Positions 8,522 through 17,434 are shown, numbered from the stretch's first letter. The stretch is 64,000 nucleotides of DNA from JABSSA01 sp039960995 (GCA_039960995.1 JBDVKF010000095.1:1-64000), one strand, 5' to 3'. Program-made: numbers and translations. The notes: a model not told the origin generated them from the sequence alone.

Positions 8522-9751
8522 TTATTCAGCAGCTTCCGTGCGATGGATCGGCGTTTTCCCGTAAAGATAGTCGCGCGACAAAGGGACCGTATCGCGTTTA
8601 TGCGCCAGTTGAAGGTGATATACTGCCTGATGCTGTTCTTCGAATGAAATGATGCAAACCGTCAGATAATACCGGAACATGCGCACAAAACGATCATCGT
8701 ACATTTTGCGCACGGACTCTTTTTCTGCTTCGAAACGCTCCAACCAAATCCGAATGGTCTTTGCATAATGAAGACGCCAGATTTCAATATCAGATTGCCA
8801 CAACCCGGATTGTTCCAGCGGTGACGCGACTTCGGAAAGCGAAGGCACGTACCCGCCGGGGAAGATGTATTTATGTATCCAGGGGCTGTGCGCGATGGGA
8901 GGGCCAGAGCGTCCTATCGTGTGGATCAACGCAATTCCGTCGGGATCCAGAAGATCGGCGACAGTCTGGAAATAGGTCGCATAATTGGGAACGCCAACAT
9001 GTTCGAACATACCCACGGATACGATGCGATCAAACGGACCTTTTGTGTGCCGATAATCCTGTAACTTAAAGCGGACCAAGTTGGACAGGCCTTCGGCTTC
9101 GGCGCGGGCATTTGCGGTGGCCAGCTGATTTTCGGAAAGTGTAACGCCAGTGACATCCGCGCCGTAATCACGTGCCAAAGTCAGCGCCATGCCACCCCAG
9201 CCGCACCCGATATCCAGCACGCGCATGCCCGGTTCGATCATGAGTTTTGCTGCAATATGCGCCTTCTTGGCGGCTTGAGCTTCTTCTAGCGACATGTCGG
9301 GCCGCGCGAAATAAGCGCAGCTGTATTGCATGTCGTCGTCTAGAAAGAGCTTATAGAGATCATCGGAGATGTCGTAGTGGTGCGCAACATTCGAACGTGA
9401 CGCGCTTGGTGCGTTCTTCTGTAAAAAACGGCGAATGTGAAACCGCGCACGATGGCTGGCACGGACCCAACTGGGCATTGTCCCGGCCGCCCGGTTTTGG
9501 ATGATGATCTGCATCAACTCAAGCAAGGTGGTGTCCCGCAGGACGATATCACCGTCCATGTATCCTTCGCCCAGTGCGAGTTCAGGATTGAGAATAAGAT
9601 GCCGCAAAGCTGTTTCGCTTTTGATCTCTATCTGCGCTGACTTTCCAGAATCCGGCCCATAGTCACGGGTCATTCCATCAGGAAGCGTGACCGACAGGCG
9701 ATCCTTCGTCATCATCCCAGTCAGAAACCGGTCTAAAAGTTTATCCCACAT
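8522..9751 (-). CDS. cfa: Cyclopropane-fatty-acyl-phospholipid synthase family methyltransferase
   Basis: The protein has 409 aa, the typical family length. It transfers a methyl group from S-adenosylmethionine to the double bond of unsaturated acyl chains in membrane phospholipids. The SAM-binding motif VLDIGCGWGG is at residues 178-187. The preceding NVAHHYDISDDLYKLFLD stretch and later FDRIVSVGMFEHVG are hallmark Cfa segments. The N-terminal lipid-binding domain is present. Rhodobacterales carry several Cfa-like paralogues with differing products, so cyclopropane formation is probable but not proven. The gene is transcribed alone. Confidence 0.9.
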   Translation of the reverse strand: MWDKLLDRFLTGMMTKDRLSVTLPDGMTRDYGPDSGKSAQIEIKSETALRHLILNPELALGEGYMDGDIVLRDTTLLELMQIIIQNRAAGTMPSWVRASHRARFHIRRFLQKNAPSASRSNVAHHYDISDDLYKLFLDDDMQYSCAYFARPDMSLEEAQAAKKAHIAAKLMIEPGMRVLDIGCGWGGMALTLARDYGADVTGVTLSENQLATANARAEAEGLSNLVRFKLQDYRHTKGPFDRIVSVGMFEHVGVPNYATYFQTVADLLDPDGIALIHTIGRSGPPIAHSPWIHKYIFPGGYVPSLSEVASPLEQSGLWQSDIEIWRLHYAKTIRIWLERFEAEKESVRKMYDDRFVRMFRYYLTVCIISFEEQHQAVYHLQLAHKRDTVPLSRDYLYGKTPIHRTEAAE

Positions 9752-9818
9752 ATTTCCCCCGAAGCGACCCGCGCGGTCGCATTGTTAACTAAAATGTGCC
9801 GACGAAAATGGTTGCTCG

Positions 9819-10592
9819 TCAAGTGTGCCCGGTTGTTGATCGCAGAAATGTGCGGACGGTTGCTTCGAATTCACGAGGCTTTTCCGCATGGAGCCAATGA
9901 CCCGCATTGGGTATTTTTGCAAAATGTGCGTTTGGGAAAAATGTGCGAATTTTCCCGCGATCCTGTGGCTGGACATAATCGCTGTTTCCGCCAGACAAGA
10001 ACAATGTCGTGCCAGAATACGTGCCGCTTTTTTCTGGAAATGACAATATATGTGACATGTTTTTGGCCAGGCCATCCAGATTCAAACGCCATGATTTGGT
10101 TTGTACGTCCAGAGATTGCGTAAAAAAGCTATGCAATGCAGCCTCAACGCCAAGCGCACCCAACTGGGCTTCTGCATCGGAACGGCGGTCAACTTTTGTA
10201 AGATCGACGGCGCGCATTGCCTCGATAAATTGTATCTGCGAATGCGTGTATTCCACAGGGGCGATATCAGCAGATATCAGGCGATTGACGCAATCGGGTT
10301 CGGTCAGCGCGAGTGTCATTGCTGCTTTACCCCCCATAGAATGGCCTAACACGTCTACTGGTCGATCCAGATGATGGACGACTTCGGCCAAATCTGCCGC
10401 CAGATCGGTATAGGTATGGCTGTCGTGCCAAGCGCTTTGTCCGTGATTGCGCATATCAACGGTGACAACGGCGCGTTCGTCGGATAGTCGTTTGGCGATA
10501 ACGCCCCAATTACGGCCTGAACCATACAGCCCATGGGCAATAAGAAGAACGGGACCGGGGGCATTTTCATTGAACGTTTGAAAATTCAGCAT
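9819..10592 (-). CDS. Alpha/beta hydrolase (YbfF/ABHD11-like esterase)
   Basis: This 257-aa cytoplasmic hydrolase shows the nucleophile elbow GHSMGG with Ser85. The oxyanion region is HGLYGSGRNW and the acid is in FLSGGNSDYV. Catalytic His232 is in NAGHWLHAEKP. The pattern VTVDMRNHGQS followed by GHSMGGKAAM is characteristic of the YbfF/ABHD11 branch, which cleaves short acyl esters or thioesters; the natural substrate is not known. ATG 10592 was chosen because the protein core (LNFQTFNE) begins there. An extension to 10625 is less likely. The gene is divergent from the small membrane gene at 10670. Confidence 0.85.
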   Translation of the reverse strand: MLNFQTFNENAPGPVLLIAHGLYGSGRNWGVIAKRLSDERAVVTVDMRNHGQSAWHDSHTYTDLAADLAEVVHHLDRPVDVLGHSMGGKAAMTLALTEPDCVNRLISADIAPVEYTHSQIQFIEAMRAVDLTKVDRRSDAEAQLGALGVEAALHSFFTQSLDVQTKSWRLNLDGLAKNMSHILSFPEKSGTYSGTTLFLSGGNSDYVQPQDRGKIRTFFPNAHFAKIPNAGHWLHAEKPREFEATVRTFLRSTTGHT

Positions 10593-10669
10593 GAAAGGGA
10601 CGTAACCCGCAGAACGCAAAGACACCAGAGGGATTGAGGACCACTGATCAAGGCATTAGAGTACGCCGG

Positions 10670-11050
10670 ATGACATCATTTGAAGACATATCTGAAAGAA
10701 CCGGGCGGATGGGCAATGCGATTGGCAAAGCCTATGGTTTCAAAGCGCGTAATCTGAATACTGCGTTGCGACGGGCCGGGCGACGTTTGCCCAATTCCGT
10801 TCGGTTGCAATTATCTCCGGTGCAGCAAGCTGAGGCATTTGGTGGCAATCCGAAACTGCTACGGCGCGTAGATTTGGCCGTGATAGACTCTGCCGAGACG
10901 GCTTTGAATAGGCATTTAAAGACGGTTGACCGATCATCAGCGCGGCGTAATTCGCTGGTGCGTTGGTTCGCCAGCATTGTGTTTTACGTTCTTCTCGTCT
11001 TTGGATCGCTTGGGCTTTGGCTTGCCTTAACGGGGCGGCTTTTCGCTTGA
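10670..11050 (+). CDS. Hypothetical protein with C-terminal membrane anchor
   Basis: The protein has 126 aa from ATG 10670. A basic, soluble N-terminal part is followed by one hydrophobic segment near the C-terminus (WFASIVFYVLLVFGSLGLWLAL), so it is probably tail-anchored in the inner membrane. I recognise no family. Codon use matches its neighbours. It lies 67 bp upstream of the HD hydrolase gene on the same strand and could share its transcript. Confidence 0.6.
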   Translation: MTSFEDISERTGRMGNAIGKAYGFKARNLNTALRRAGRRLPNSVRLQLSPVQQAEAFGGNPKLLRRVDLAVIDSAETALNRHLKTVDRSSARRNSLVRWFASIVFYVLLVFGSLGLWLALTGRLFA

Positions 11051-11117
11051 GGCCCAGTTTGTGAAGTGCGGAATGCGCCCATTGGCTTTGTGAACAAGTT
11101 GCCCAAAGGCAGTCAGC

Positions 11118-11741
11118 ATGACCGATCAATACGAAGACAAATTGATTGAAAATTGGGCCGGGTCTGATGCTGCGCATGACTTGTCGCATATTCGTCGTGT
11201 CTGGAAAAACGCGATGGCCATCGTTTCCGGCGACAGATTGAACGTAGACCGCGATGTTCTTAGGGCGGCTGTGGTCTTTCACGACTTGGTAAACTTGCCC
11301 AAGGATGATCCTGATCGGTCATTGGCGTCGCAAAAGTCTGCGGATGCGACGATACCTATATTGCGCGAATTGGGATTTGACGACGCCAAGTTGCCTGACG
11401 TCGCACACGCAATCGCTGCGCATTCTTTTTCCGCAGGCATTCCGCCGCGCAGCTTAGAGGCGCGGGTTTTGCGGGATGCAGATCGGTTAGATGCGTTGGG
11501 TGCCATCGGATTGGCGCGGATGCTCTATGTCGGGGCTGCGTTGGGGCGTCCTTTATATGACCCAGATGACCCTATGGCGGCGCGACGCCCCTTTGATGAT
11601 CAGGCTTGGGCCATCGATCATTTTGAAACAAAGCTGTTTGGCCTGGTCGATGGGATGCTGACACGCACGGGTAAAAAGCTTGCCCAGGAACGCACAAGCT
11701 TTTTGCGAGATTTCCGCGACAAACTGTTAAACGAGGTGTGA
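11118..11741 (+). CDS. HD-domain phosphohydrolase (YedJ-like)
   Basis: This 207-aa cytoplasmic metal-dependent phosphohydrolase shows the HD signature in order. His20 and His24 lie in AAHDLSHIRRV and the His55-Asp56 pair in VVFHDLVNLP. A further His is in AIAAHSFSAG and the Asp in DADRLDALGAIGLAR. This arrangement matches the YedJ/YpgQ group, which hydrolyses nucleotides or pyrophosphate-type substrates; the substrate here is unknown. All metal-binding residues are present. It ends shortly before the operator cluster of the pspA operon and is not clearly part of that operon. Confidence 0.85.
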   Translation: MTDQYEDKLIENWAGSDAAHDLSHIRRVWKNAMAIVSGDRLNVDRDVLRAAVVFHDLVNLPKDDPDRSLASQKSADATIPILRELGFDDAKLPDVAHAIAAHSFSAGIPPRSLEARVLRDADRLDALGAIGLARMLYVGAALGRPLYDPDDPMAARRPFDDQAWAIDHFETKLFGLVDGMLTRTGKKLAQERTSFLRDFRDKLLNEV

Positions 11742-11751
11742 CGCCGCGTAA

Positions 11752-11824
11752 TTTTGAACGACGTTCAAAAAAGTATTGAACGTCGTTCATTATTCGATAT
11801 ATCACTCTCCATGAACGATGTTCA
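11752..11824. promoter_or_regulatory. Three copies of a TGAACG-N-YGTTCA palindrome before pspA
   Basis: Site 1 (11752-11770) is a perfect 19-bp palindrome, TTTTGAACGACGTTCAAAA. Site 2 (11777-11789) is TGAACGTCGTTCA. Site 3 (11812-11824) is TGAACGATGTTCA, with one mismatch. Centres are 22 and 35 bp apart. Site 3 ends 15 bp before the pspA ATG, so a bound protein would block transcription or initiation. The form and size suit a TetR-family repressor. No regulator gene is adjacent. Confidence 0.8.
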
Positions 11825-11839
11825 CGAATGGAGAGCAAG

Positions 11840-12511
11840 ATGTTTGGAACGATCAGAACATTGATATTAGGTGCCAATGCACGCGCCGAAGAACAATTCA
11901 GAGATGTCTATTCGATTGAATTGATCGAGCAGAAAATTCGCGAAGCTCAGTCTGGATTAAAGGCCGCAAAGGTTAGCTTGGCTGGGTTGATTCAACGTCA
12001 GCGCCGTGAAGCGGATAACGTGGCCCGGTTGGAAGAGCGTGCGAGCGACATGGAAATGCGTGTGCGTGATGCCTTGAAGGCAAGCAAAGACGCGTTGGCC
12101 AAAGAAGGCGCGATGGCCATGGCGCAGATGGAAAACGAACTGACCATGCGGCGGGAGACGCTGCGCAAACTGGAAACGCGTGTCATGCGTTTGGAAAGCT
12201 CTGTCGAGAAGGCGCACCGCCGGATGGAGGACCTTAAACAAGGGGCTATTGCCGCGCGCGCTCTGAGACGCGAGCAGGAAATGCAGGTTCGACTTGGTCA
12301 CACAAGCGACGGCATGGGAGGCGCAATGGAAGAAGCTGAATCTTTGATCGGGCGGGTCATGGGGGCGGACGATCCCTTTGAGAAATCCGAAATCCTGCGA
12401 GACATCGAGCAGGGGTTAAGCCACGAAAATTTAGAAGATCGTATGTCAGATGCGGGCTTTGGGGGCAAAACGCGTACGACAGCAGACGATATTCTGGCGC
12501 GCTTGAAATAA
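11840..12511 (+). CDS. pspA: PspA/IM30 family membrane-stress protein
   Basis: This 223-aa coiled-coil protein belongs to the PspA/Vipp1 (ESCRT-III-like) family, which binds stressed inner membranes and maintains the proton motive force. The N-terminus (FGTIRTLILGANARAEEQF) is the amphipathic membrane-binding helix. It is followed by a long heptad-rich region (about residues 25-150) dense in Arg, Glu and Ala. ATG 11840 was chosen because GGAGAG lies just upstream. The partner downstream is a YiaAB membrane protein 25 bp away. No pspF or sigma-54 signature is seen; control appears to run through the palindromic operators at 11752-11824 instead. Confidence 0.85.
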   Translation: MFGTIRTLILGANARAEEQFRDVYSIELIEQKIREAQSGLKAAKVSLAGLIQRQRREADNVARLEERASDMEMRVRDALKASKDALAKEGAMAMAQMENELTMRRETLRKLETRVMRLESSVEKAHRRMEDLKQGAIAARALRREQEMQVRLGHTSDGMGGAMEEAESLIGRVMGADDPFEKSEILRDIEQGLSHENLEDRMSDAGFGGKTRTTADDILARLK

Positions 12512-12536
12512 CTCAAAGAAAACAAGGAGAATTGAT

Positions 12537-12815
12537 ATGTTTGGTAACCAAAACGACAACACAGTGATTATCATGATTAACGTTGCAGGTGTTCTGATCG
12601 CCTATGGCCTATTGGGACTGAGCCTGTACTTAAGCACCGAAGTACCATTGTCGACAAAAGGGTACTGGGGCATGGGCATTCTATTGCTGACATTGTCACT
12701 GATCAACGTGGTTAAGTACCGCTTTGACTGGCAAAGCCAATCTGATCGCATTCGACAGATTGAATCTGCCAAGCACGAAAAGCTCTTGGAAGAATATGTA
12801 AGTGACGTAAAATAA
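12537..12815 (+). CDS. YiaAB-type two-helix inner membrane protein
   Basis: The protein has 92 aa and two hydrophobic helices (IIMINVAGVLIAYGLLGLSL and GYWGMGILLLTLSLINVV) followed by a charged cytoplasmic tail. This matches the YiaA/YiaB two-helix domain. A good ribosome site (AAGGAG) precedes the ATG. It is the second gene of the pspA operon, so it probably helps PspA sense or act at the membrane, an inference from position only. A strong terminator follows 19 bp after the stop. Confidence 0.78.
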   Translation: MFGNQNDNTVIIMINVAGVLIAYGLLGLSLYLSTEVPLSTKGYWGMGILLLTLSLINVVKYRFDWQSQSDRIRQIESAKHEKLLEEYVSDVK

Positions 12816-12833
12816 TCGTCTTACATACCGCAA

Positions 12834-12860
12834 GGGCCGGGGATTTCCCCGGCCTTTTTT
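12834..12860 (+). terminator. Intrinsic terminator of the pspA operon
   Basis: A 9-bp perfect stem, GGCCGGGGA / TCCCCGGCC, is followed by TTTTTT. It overlaps the end of the convergent lacI-type gene. Confidence 0.92.
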
Positions 12861-13878
12861 ATGCGGGTATATTGAAGGGAGTAATGATCTGAACATCACT
12901 GTTTAGAAATTCAGATTGTGTAACAGCCAACCCGTGATGCGCTGCAAGTGCGTGAAAAACATGGCGCATATCTGTCTGAAGGTCATGGTTCAGCAAAAAG
13001 TTGATACGCCCCTTTTGCAACAGGGATCGGTTATCAGAATCCAGATCATGCGCTATAAATGTAAGATCCGTGTACCCCCGTTCATCAAGATGCTTGAGGA
13101 TGGCATCATTGCCGCCACCCATTGAATAAACGGCAACCGGATCATGGATCGCACCTAAAGTCGCCGCCAGATTCAAAGTTGTGGCACTGGACAATCCCGC
13201 CCCACCGCTGAAATCTGCGACGCTCAGATCGGGCCGGGAAATTGCGAGTGTTTCACAGAAATGCACATGCCGTTCTGCTTCGCCGTGGAATTCGGTTTGG
13301 CTGCGGGTGGTCAAAACGGTCCCGCCAACTGTGCGAACAGTTTTGGCCAATAAATAAGCCGCCGTCCGCCCTGCGTTTGCATTGTCCAACCCAATGTAAT
13401 TTGACCGGTGCGCATGTGGTAAATCTGTGACCAACGTGACCACCGGAATGCCAGCGACGACCAATTGTTGTACGGCGTCTGTCACGATTGGGGTGTCACG
13501 GACCTTTAGGCAAACCCCATGACTTCCGCGTTTGCCAATGCGTCTGAGCATAGTGACCGTGTCGGTATCCGAAAATCGCTCGTGAAATGTGAAACGAGGG
13601 CGAAACACACCGCTACCAAGTGTGGGTAAAACCGCTTCGGTCGCGGTTCTGATCTCATTTGTAAATCGGGCAGGGGCTTCGGCCACAATGTCAACGAACA
13701 GGCGACGCCCTCGCGCTGACATTTGGTCCTCTTGTGCGCGAAGTTCTTGGATAGCCGCCCGAACGCGATTGCGGGTTTGTGGGCTGACATTGGGACGCTT
13801 GTTCAACACGCGATCGACGGTCGCGGTGCTAATACAAGCTTGCCGGGCAATTTCTTTGATTGGAAAGCGATGAGTCAT
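12859..13878 (-). CDS. LacI-family transcriptional regulator
   Basis: The protein has 339 aa. An N-terminal LacI helix-turn-helix (IKEIARQACISTATVDRVLN, about residues 7-26, with hinge helix NRVRAAIQEL) is followed by a periplasmic-binding-protein-like ligand domain. The form ATVDRVLN with a sugar-binding-like core resembles regulators of sugar or inositol catabolism. It is divergently transcribed from the PhyH dioxygenase with 77 bp between the starts, so it most likely represses that gene and itself. A promoter with a near-palindrome in its spacer lies in this gap. The inducer is unknown. Confidence 0.88.
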   Translation of the reverse strand: MTHRFPIKEIARQACISTATVDRVLNKRPNVSPQTRNRVRAAIQELRAQEDQMSARGRRLFVDIVAEAPARFTNEIRTATEAVLPTLGSGVFRPRFTFHERFSDTDTVTMLRRIGKRGSHGVCLKVRDTPIVTDAVQQLVVAGIPVVTLVTDLPHAHRSNYIGLDNANAGRTAAYLLAKTVRTVGGTVLTTRSQTEFHGEAERHVHFCETLAISRPDLSVADFSGGAGLSSATTLNLAATLGAIHDPVAVYSMGGGNDAILKHLDERGYTDLTFIAHDLDSDNRSLLQKGRINFLLNHDLQTDMRHVFHALAAHHGLAVTQSEFLNSDVQIITPFNIPA

Positions 13879-13900
13879 TTGATGTATTATTGATGTGTTT

Positions 13901-13930
13901 TTGACCTCCGATCAATGGTTCCAATGATAA
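13901..13930 (+). promoter_or_regulatory. Candidate promoter with operator between lacI-type and phyH-type genes
   Basis: A -35 box TTGACC (13901-13906) and a -10-like TGATAA (13925-13930) are 18 bp apart. An imperfect palindrome, TCAATGGTTCCAATGA (13912-13927, 12 of 16 symmetric), fills the spacer, where LacI-type repressor binding would block polymerase. The sequence lacks the central CG common in LacI operators, so the operator call is tentative. Confidence 0.45.
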
Positions 13931-13955
13931 GGTTTTGCAAAAGGGAGGATGACCG

Positions 13956-15131
13956 ATGGATGTGAGAACAGCTGCGCCTGCTGGATTTTATGCAGAAGAT
14001 GACTGTGATGTAGAAGACTTTAAAACCCTTGTCGCGTCGCAAGTTGTCTCAACTGATGTGCCAAATGCGGCGCGAATTGAACGTAATGTCCCGATCTATG
14101 ATGTGGACGACTTTCGTGAGGGACTAGAGCACACCGACACACGCGATGGCCTGATGGTCGAGTGGGCGCGTATTTTACTGTCCGGCGCCGGCGTTTTTGT
14201 ATTGAAGACCGCGTTTGCTGACACAACCTGCATAGATCAAGCGACGCAGGCATATAACGAGATCATCCAAAAAGAAAAGGAAGGTGCGGGAACAGCCGCA
14301 GATCATTTCGCACCAGCTGGCAGCAATGATCGGATTTGGAATTCGCTGCAAAAGTTATGTACAGAGGCACCGGAAACGTTTGTCGGCTATTTTGCGAATC
14401 CCGCCATTGATGCCGCGTGCGAGGCATGGTTGGGGCCGAATTACCAAATGACGGCGCAGGTCAACCTTGTGCGTCCAGGGGGACAAGCACAAGAAGCGCA
14501 CCGGGATTATCATCTTGGGTTTCAAACAGCCGAAAAAAGCGCGCAGTATCCAGTTCATGTTCACGATCTGTCGCCTTTAATGACATTACAGGGCGGGATT
14601 GCGCATTGTGACATGTCTGTTGAAAGCGGGCCGACCAAGCTTCTTCCTTTTTCGCAGTTGTATCGTCCGGGATATGCAGCATGGCGTCGTCCCGATTTCA
14701 GGGCGGTTTTCGAAGAGCATTATGTGCAATTGTCTTTGGAGAAAGGGGATGCCATTTTCTTTAATCCCGCATTGTTTCACGCAGCTGGTGAAAATCGAAG
14801 CAAGGACGTAGATCGCATGGTCAATTTGATGCAAATCTCGTCTGCCTTTGGACGATCCTTAGAGAACATTGACCGAATTGGCATGTGTAAGACAGCCTTT
14901 TCACATTTGGTGAGAACGTGGTCATCAATGAGCACTGCAGAATTCAATGCGATTTTGGCCTCTACTGCAGAAGGGTATCCGTTTCCAACAAATCTGGACA
15001 CGGATCCACCGGTTGGAGGGCTGGCACCTAAGTCGCAAAAAGAGCTGTTGAAGGAGGCGGTGCAAGAAGGGGCTGATGCAAATACGTTTTTTGCCAAGCT
15101 TGATGCTTTGTTGCAGCGTCAAAAGGCGTGA
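13956..15131 (+). CDS. Phytanoyl-CoA dioxygenase (PhyH) family oxygenase
   Basis: This 391-aa protein belongs to the non-haem Fe(II)/2-oxoglutarate oxygenases. The iron-binding facial triad is visible as His182-x-Asp184 (EAHRDYHLG) and His275 (ALFHAAGENRS), with Arg281 in place to hold 2-oxoglutarate. A strong GGGAGG ribosome site precedes the ATG. Members hydroxylate varied small molecules; the substrate cannot be read here. The divergent LacI-type regulator suggests the substrate or product comes from sugar or polyol metabolism. The gene ends in a bidirectional terminator shared with glyA. Confidence 0.85.
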   Translation: MDVRTAAPAGFYAEDDCDVEDFKTLVASQVVSTDVPNAARIERNVPIYDVDDFREGLEHTDTRDGLMVEWARILLSGAGVFVLKTAFADTTCIDQATQAYNEIIQKEKEGAGTAADHFAPAGSNDRIWNSLQKLCTEAPETFVGYFANPAIDAACEAWLGPNYQMTAQVNLVRPGGQAQEAHRDYHLGFQTAEKSAQYPVHVHDLSPLMTLQGGIAHCDMSVESGPTKLLPFSQLYRPGYAAWRRPDFRAVFEEHYVQLSLEKGDAIFFNPALFHAAGENRSKDVDRMVNLMQISSAFGRSLENIDRIGMCKTAFSHLVRTWSSMSTAEFNAILASTAEGYPFPTNLDTDPPVGGLAPKSQKELLKEAVQEGADANTFFAKLDALLQRQKA

Positions 15132-15153
15132 GCACGAGTTTGGATGATCCATT

Positions 15154-15184
15154 AAAAAAGGCCGCATATACGCGGCCTTTTCCA
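15154..15184. terminator. Bidirectional intrinsic terminator (phyH-type gene / glyA)
   Basis: The stem AAAAGGCCGC / GCGGCCTTTT has a 6-nt loop (15156-15181) and carries T-runs on both strands. It lies between two convergent genes. Confidence 0.88.
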
Positions 15185-15204
15185 TACGAATTTTCATTCT
15201 GACA

Positions 15205-16500
15205 TCAGAGGTCAGGATAAAGCGGGAATTGGGCGCATAGTGCCGCGACTTCTGCTTTGACTTCGGCCTCGACGGCAGCATTGGCATCTTCGCCATTGGT
15301 GGCCAGCCCGTCGACCACGCGATTGATCCAATCTGCAATTTGGCGGAATTCGGTTTCTCCAAATCCGCGTGTCGTGCCCGCAGGTGAGCCAAGGCGAATT
15401 CCGCTGGTTATGGTTGGTTTTTCCGTATCAAATGGAACACCGTTCTTGTTGCACGTGATATGTGCCCGGCCCAACGCTTTTTCAGTTGCGTTGCCTTTGA
15501 CACCTTTGGGACGCAGATCAACCAGCATCAAATGACTGTCCGTACCACCGGTCACAATATCAAGCCCGCCTTTGATCAACTGATCTGCCAAGGCTTGAGC
15601 GTTCTTGATAACCTGTTCTTGGTAGATTTTGAACGACGGCTCAAGCGCTTCGCCAAATGCGACTGCCTTGGCGGCGATGACGTGCATTAACGGGCCACCT
15701 TGAATGCCGGGGAAGATCGCGGAATTGACCTTTTTTGATATCGCTTCGTCGTTGGTCAGGATCATGCCGCCGCGTGGACCGCGCAGGGTTTTGTGTGTGG
15801 TCGTGGTGACAACATGACAATGCGGAAATGGTGATGGATAAACGCCTGCAGCGATCAAACCTGCGACGTGCGCCACATCGGCCAACAAATACGCGCCAAC
15901 CTTGTCTGCGATTTCGCGGAATTTTGCGAAATCGATCTGGCGCGGAATGGCGGAGCCACCGACGATGATCATTGCGGGTTTGTGTTCCTCAGCCAGAGCC
16001 GCGACTTGATCATAATCAACGTCCAACGTGTCTCTGCGTACGCCATATTGAACGGCATTGAACCACTTGCCCGACTGGTTAGGCTTTGCCCCGTGTGTCA
16101 GGTGGCCACCTGCATCAAGGCTCATTCCCAGAATGGTCGCGCCGGGTGTCAACAGCGCCTGAAAGACGCCTTGGTTCGCTTGGCTGCCTGAATTGGGCTG
16201 CACATTGGCAAAGTCGCACCCAAACAATTGCTTGGCACGATCAATGGCAAGAGTTTCGGCGACATCGACATACTGGCAACCGCCATAATATCTGCGGCCC
16301 GGATAGCCTTCGGCGTATTTGTTCGTCAGGACGGACCCTTGCGCCTCAAGCACTGCGGCCGAGACAATGTTTTCCGAGGCGATCAACTCGATTTCATCAC
16401 GTTGACGGCCTAATTCGTTGCGCATAGCGCCAAATAGTTCGGGATCACGGTCTTCGATTTTTTGGGTAAAGAAGCCAGGGCTGCGGTGTGGTGCGTTCAT
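15205..16500 (-). CDS. glyA: Serine hydroxymethyltransferase
   Basis: This 431-aa PLP enzyme interconverts serine and glycine while charging tetrahydrofolate with a one-carbon unit, in the cytoplasm. PLP binds Lys237 in TTTTHKTLRGPRGG. The conserved ELIASENIVS and NKYAEGYPGRRYYGG segments and the DVAHVAGLIAAG core are present, with normal length. A clear AAGGAG ribosome site lies before the ATG. The 172-bp gap to the divergent nadK probably holds both promoters. I looked there for a glycine or folate-type riboswitch fold and saw none. Confidence 0.98.
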   Translation of the reverse strand: MNAPHRSPGFFTQKIEDRDPELFGAMRNELGRQRDEIELIASENIVSAAVLEAQGSVLTNKYAEGYPGRRYYGGCQYVDVAETLAIDRAKQLFGCDFANVQPNSGSQANQGVFQALLTPGATILGMSLDAGGHLTHGAKPNQSGKWFNAVQYGVRRDTLDVDYDQVAALAEEHKPAMIIVGGSAIPRQIDFAKFREIADKVGAYLLADVAHVAGLIAAGVYPSPFPHCHVVTTTTHKTLRGPRGGMILTNDEAISKKVNSAIFPGIQGGPLMHVIAAKAVAFGEALEPSFKIYQEQVIKNAQALADQLIKGGLDIVTGGTDSHLMLVDLRPKGVKGNATEKALGRAHITCNKNGVPFDTEKPTITSGIRLGSPAGTTRGFGETEFRQIADWINRVVDGLATNGEDANAAVEAEVKAEVAALCAQFPLYPDL

Positions 16501-16672
16501 CGGGGTCTCCTTTGCGACTCAGAGAGCGGATTGGCGTGTTTCGTATCGGAAACAGAGCTGGTCGAAAACCCGATAAATAGGGGCATTGCGCAGGTTTTTA
16601 TCGCGTCTCTGGTGCTTTGTCGGGAGATATGTTTCTGTCACGCGACTTTGACGACGATAGGAAACCTTTGCC

Positions 16673-17434
16673 ATGTCATTGAAAATTGCCTTTACGGCCA
16701 GCCGCACACCAGTGGCGCAAACGGCGCGGGCTGCTCTTATCGGTCGTTATGGGGATGTGCGTATGGAAGATGCGGACGTCATCGTCGCGTTGGGTGGCGA
16801 CGGTTTTATGTTGCAGACGTTGCACGGAACGCAGCATTTGCCTGCTTCGGTATATGGGATGAATCGGGGAACCATCGGCTTTCTGATGAACGAATATTCG
16901 GAAAGCGATCTGGTCGAACGACTGGAAACAGCAGAAGAAGCGGAGATCAATCCCCTGTCGATGACCGCGTCGTGCGTCAACGGCGCCGAACATGACGCAC
17001 TGGCCATTAACGAAGTGTCCTTGCTGCGTGCAGGTCCGCAGGCAGCCAAATTACGCATCACGGTGGACGAACGCCTAAGGATGGAAGAATTGGTGTGCGA
17101 TGGCGCGTTGGTGGCGACACCTGCGGGTTCAACGGCTTACAATTATTCTGCACACGGCCCGGTTTTACCAATTGGATCAGATGTTTTGGCGATGACAGCG
17201 GTTGCTGCTTTTCGACCCCGGCGTTGGCGCGGCGCTTTGTTGCCAAAGACTGCGACAGTACGATTTGATGTGCTTGAACCAGAAAAGCGGCCTGTTATGG
17301 CCGAAGCCGACAGTCGTGCCGTGCATGATGTGGTTTCAGTCGTGATCCGGTCAGAACCAAAAGTGATTCACCGCATTTTATTTGATCCCGGCCACGGGCT
17401 TGAAGAACGATTGATCAGCGAGCAATTCTCATAG
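16673..17434 (+). CDS. nadK: NAD kinase
   Basis: This 253-aa cytoplasmic enzyme phosphorylates NAD to NADP using ATP. The signature GGDG is at residues 41-44 (VALGGDGFML). The NAD-binding NEVSLLR segment, the CDGALVATPAGSTAYN loop and the LPIGSD region are all present. Length is typical of the short alphaproteobacterial form. The gene is divergent from glyA and convergent with the SCO operon. Confidence 0.96.
   Translation: MSLKIAFTASRTPVAQTARAALIGRYGDVRMEDADVIVALGGDGFMLQTLHGTQHLPASVYGMNRGTIGFLMNEYSESDLVERLETAEEAEINPLSMTASCVNGAEHDALAINEVSLLRAGPQAAKLRITVDERLRMEELVCDGALVATPAGSTAYNYSAHGPVLPIGSDVLAMTAVAAFRPRRWRGALLPKTATVRFDVLEPEKRPVMAEADSRAVHDVVSVVIRSEPKVIHRILFDPGHGLEERLISEQFS

Noticed and set aside
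16501..16672. Possible riboswitch before glyA
   Set aside because: I looked for glycine-, SAM- or folate-type conserved elements on the minus strand and found none.
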